The notes below the pieces were generated by a model that worked only from the letters and a program-made list of their open reading frames with translations, searched no databases and had not been told where the DNA came from. DNA of 6,300 bases from a bacterium (GTDB lineage: Bacteria; Krumholzibacteriota; Krumholzibacteriia; LZORAL124-64-63): NCBI GenBank assembly GCA_018652925.1, contig JABIBH010000025.1, positions 1-6,300 on the forward strand, given 5' to 3'. Shown here piece by piece: positions 6,024 to 6,300 of this stretch. A program made the translations under genes and the position numbers. Within the stretch, counting starts at the first letter, position 1; each line of letters opens with the position of its first letter.

Positions 6024-6300
6024 TGTCACATATTCTTTCAATTGAAGATCACCAGAGAACCAGAGAAATGCTGGTCACAATGATTGAAGCAATGGGGCAC
6101 ACAGCTGAAACTGCTGATGATGGCCAAAGTGGAGTAGAGGCTGCCAAAGCAGGTAAGTTTGACTTGATTCTGATGGATATTGTGATGCCGGGGATTGACG
6201 GTCATGAAGCAGCCAGACAAATTCGTAGCGCTGGGATTGAGCAGCCAATTATTGCAGTTACCGCAGATGCAATGACTGGTGCGCGCGAGAAGTGTCTTGA
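6023..6300 (+). CDS. Response-regulator receiver domain protein, 3' end missing
   Basis: The ATG overlaps the previous stop by one base (TAATG), and the frame is open through the right edge, giving 92 whole codons. The sequence is a clear CheY-like receiver: acidic pair Glu8-Asp9 in SIEDHQ, phosphoacceptor Asp52 in ILMDIVMPGIDG, and switch Thr80 in AVTADAM. The conserved Lys expected about 22 residues after Thr80 falls just outside the window. Receivers accept a phosphoryl group from a histidine kinase. The LMDIxMPxxDGxE form is frequent in CheY-like single-domain receivers and in phosphorelay or hybrid-kinase receivers. Whether an output domain follows (DNA-binding, GGDEF, kinase) cannot be seen. 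There is no convincing Shine-Dalgarno of its own (GTGG then an A run), so translation probably depends on ribosomes finishing the DsbD-alpha-like gene. No kinase gene is in the window. Confidence 0.9.
   Translation, partial: MSHILSIEDHQRTREMLVTMIEAMGHTAETADDGQSGVEAAKAGKFDLILMDIVMPGIDGHEAARQIRSAGIEQPIIAVTADAMTGAREKCL

Overview
This 6.3 kb window is dense bacterial chromosomal DNA with moderate, slightly AT-leaning composition by eye. It has seven protein genes, two of them cut by the window edges. Nearly every base is coding. The only real gap is about 100 bp between two divergent genes. I see no tRNA, rRNA, CRISPR array, insertion sequence or phage gene. Two exported proteins, one a DsbD-alpha-like periplasmic thiol domain, point to a Gram-negative-type envelope. 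I cannot place the organism with confidence; an uncultured or environmental lineage is possible, but that is inference.

Layout. (A) Left, plus strand: the 3' part of an S9-family serine peptidase (prolyl oligopeptidase / acylaminoacyl-peptidase type) with a complete Ser-Asp-His triad. It is joined by an ATGA overlap to a short exported protein that I do not recognise. (B) Middle, minus strand: a lone small sugar-phosphate transferase (polyprenyl-phosphate glycosyl-1-phosphate transferase) that would start a lipid-linked glycan. Its stop codon overlaps the stop codon of the exported protein. (C) A divergent, AT-rich intergenic region with a 12-bp perfect palindrome. (D) Right, plus strand: a tight four-gene run. 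It encodes a Cof-type HAD phosphatase, a group II PLP-dependent amino acid decarboxylase (14-nt overlap), an exported stand-alone DsbD-alpha-like protein (4-nt gap), and a response-regulator receiver protein (1-nt TAATG overlap) that runs off the right edge.

Working together. The spacing in D suggests one transcript with translational coupling, but the four products do not belong to one known pathway. A decarboxylase making an amine, a periplasmic redox-domain protein and a phosphorelay receiver could be a co-regulated set or simple genomic packing; the sequence alone cannot decide. The items most worth a second look are the single-domain DsbD-alpha protein coupled to a receiver, the unknown exported partner of the peptidase, and the sugar transferase isolated from any other glycan gene. 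I found nothing that clearly amounts to a new biological system.
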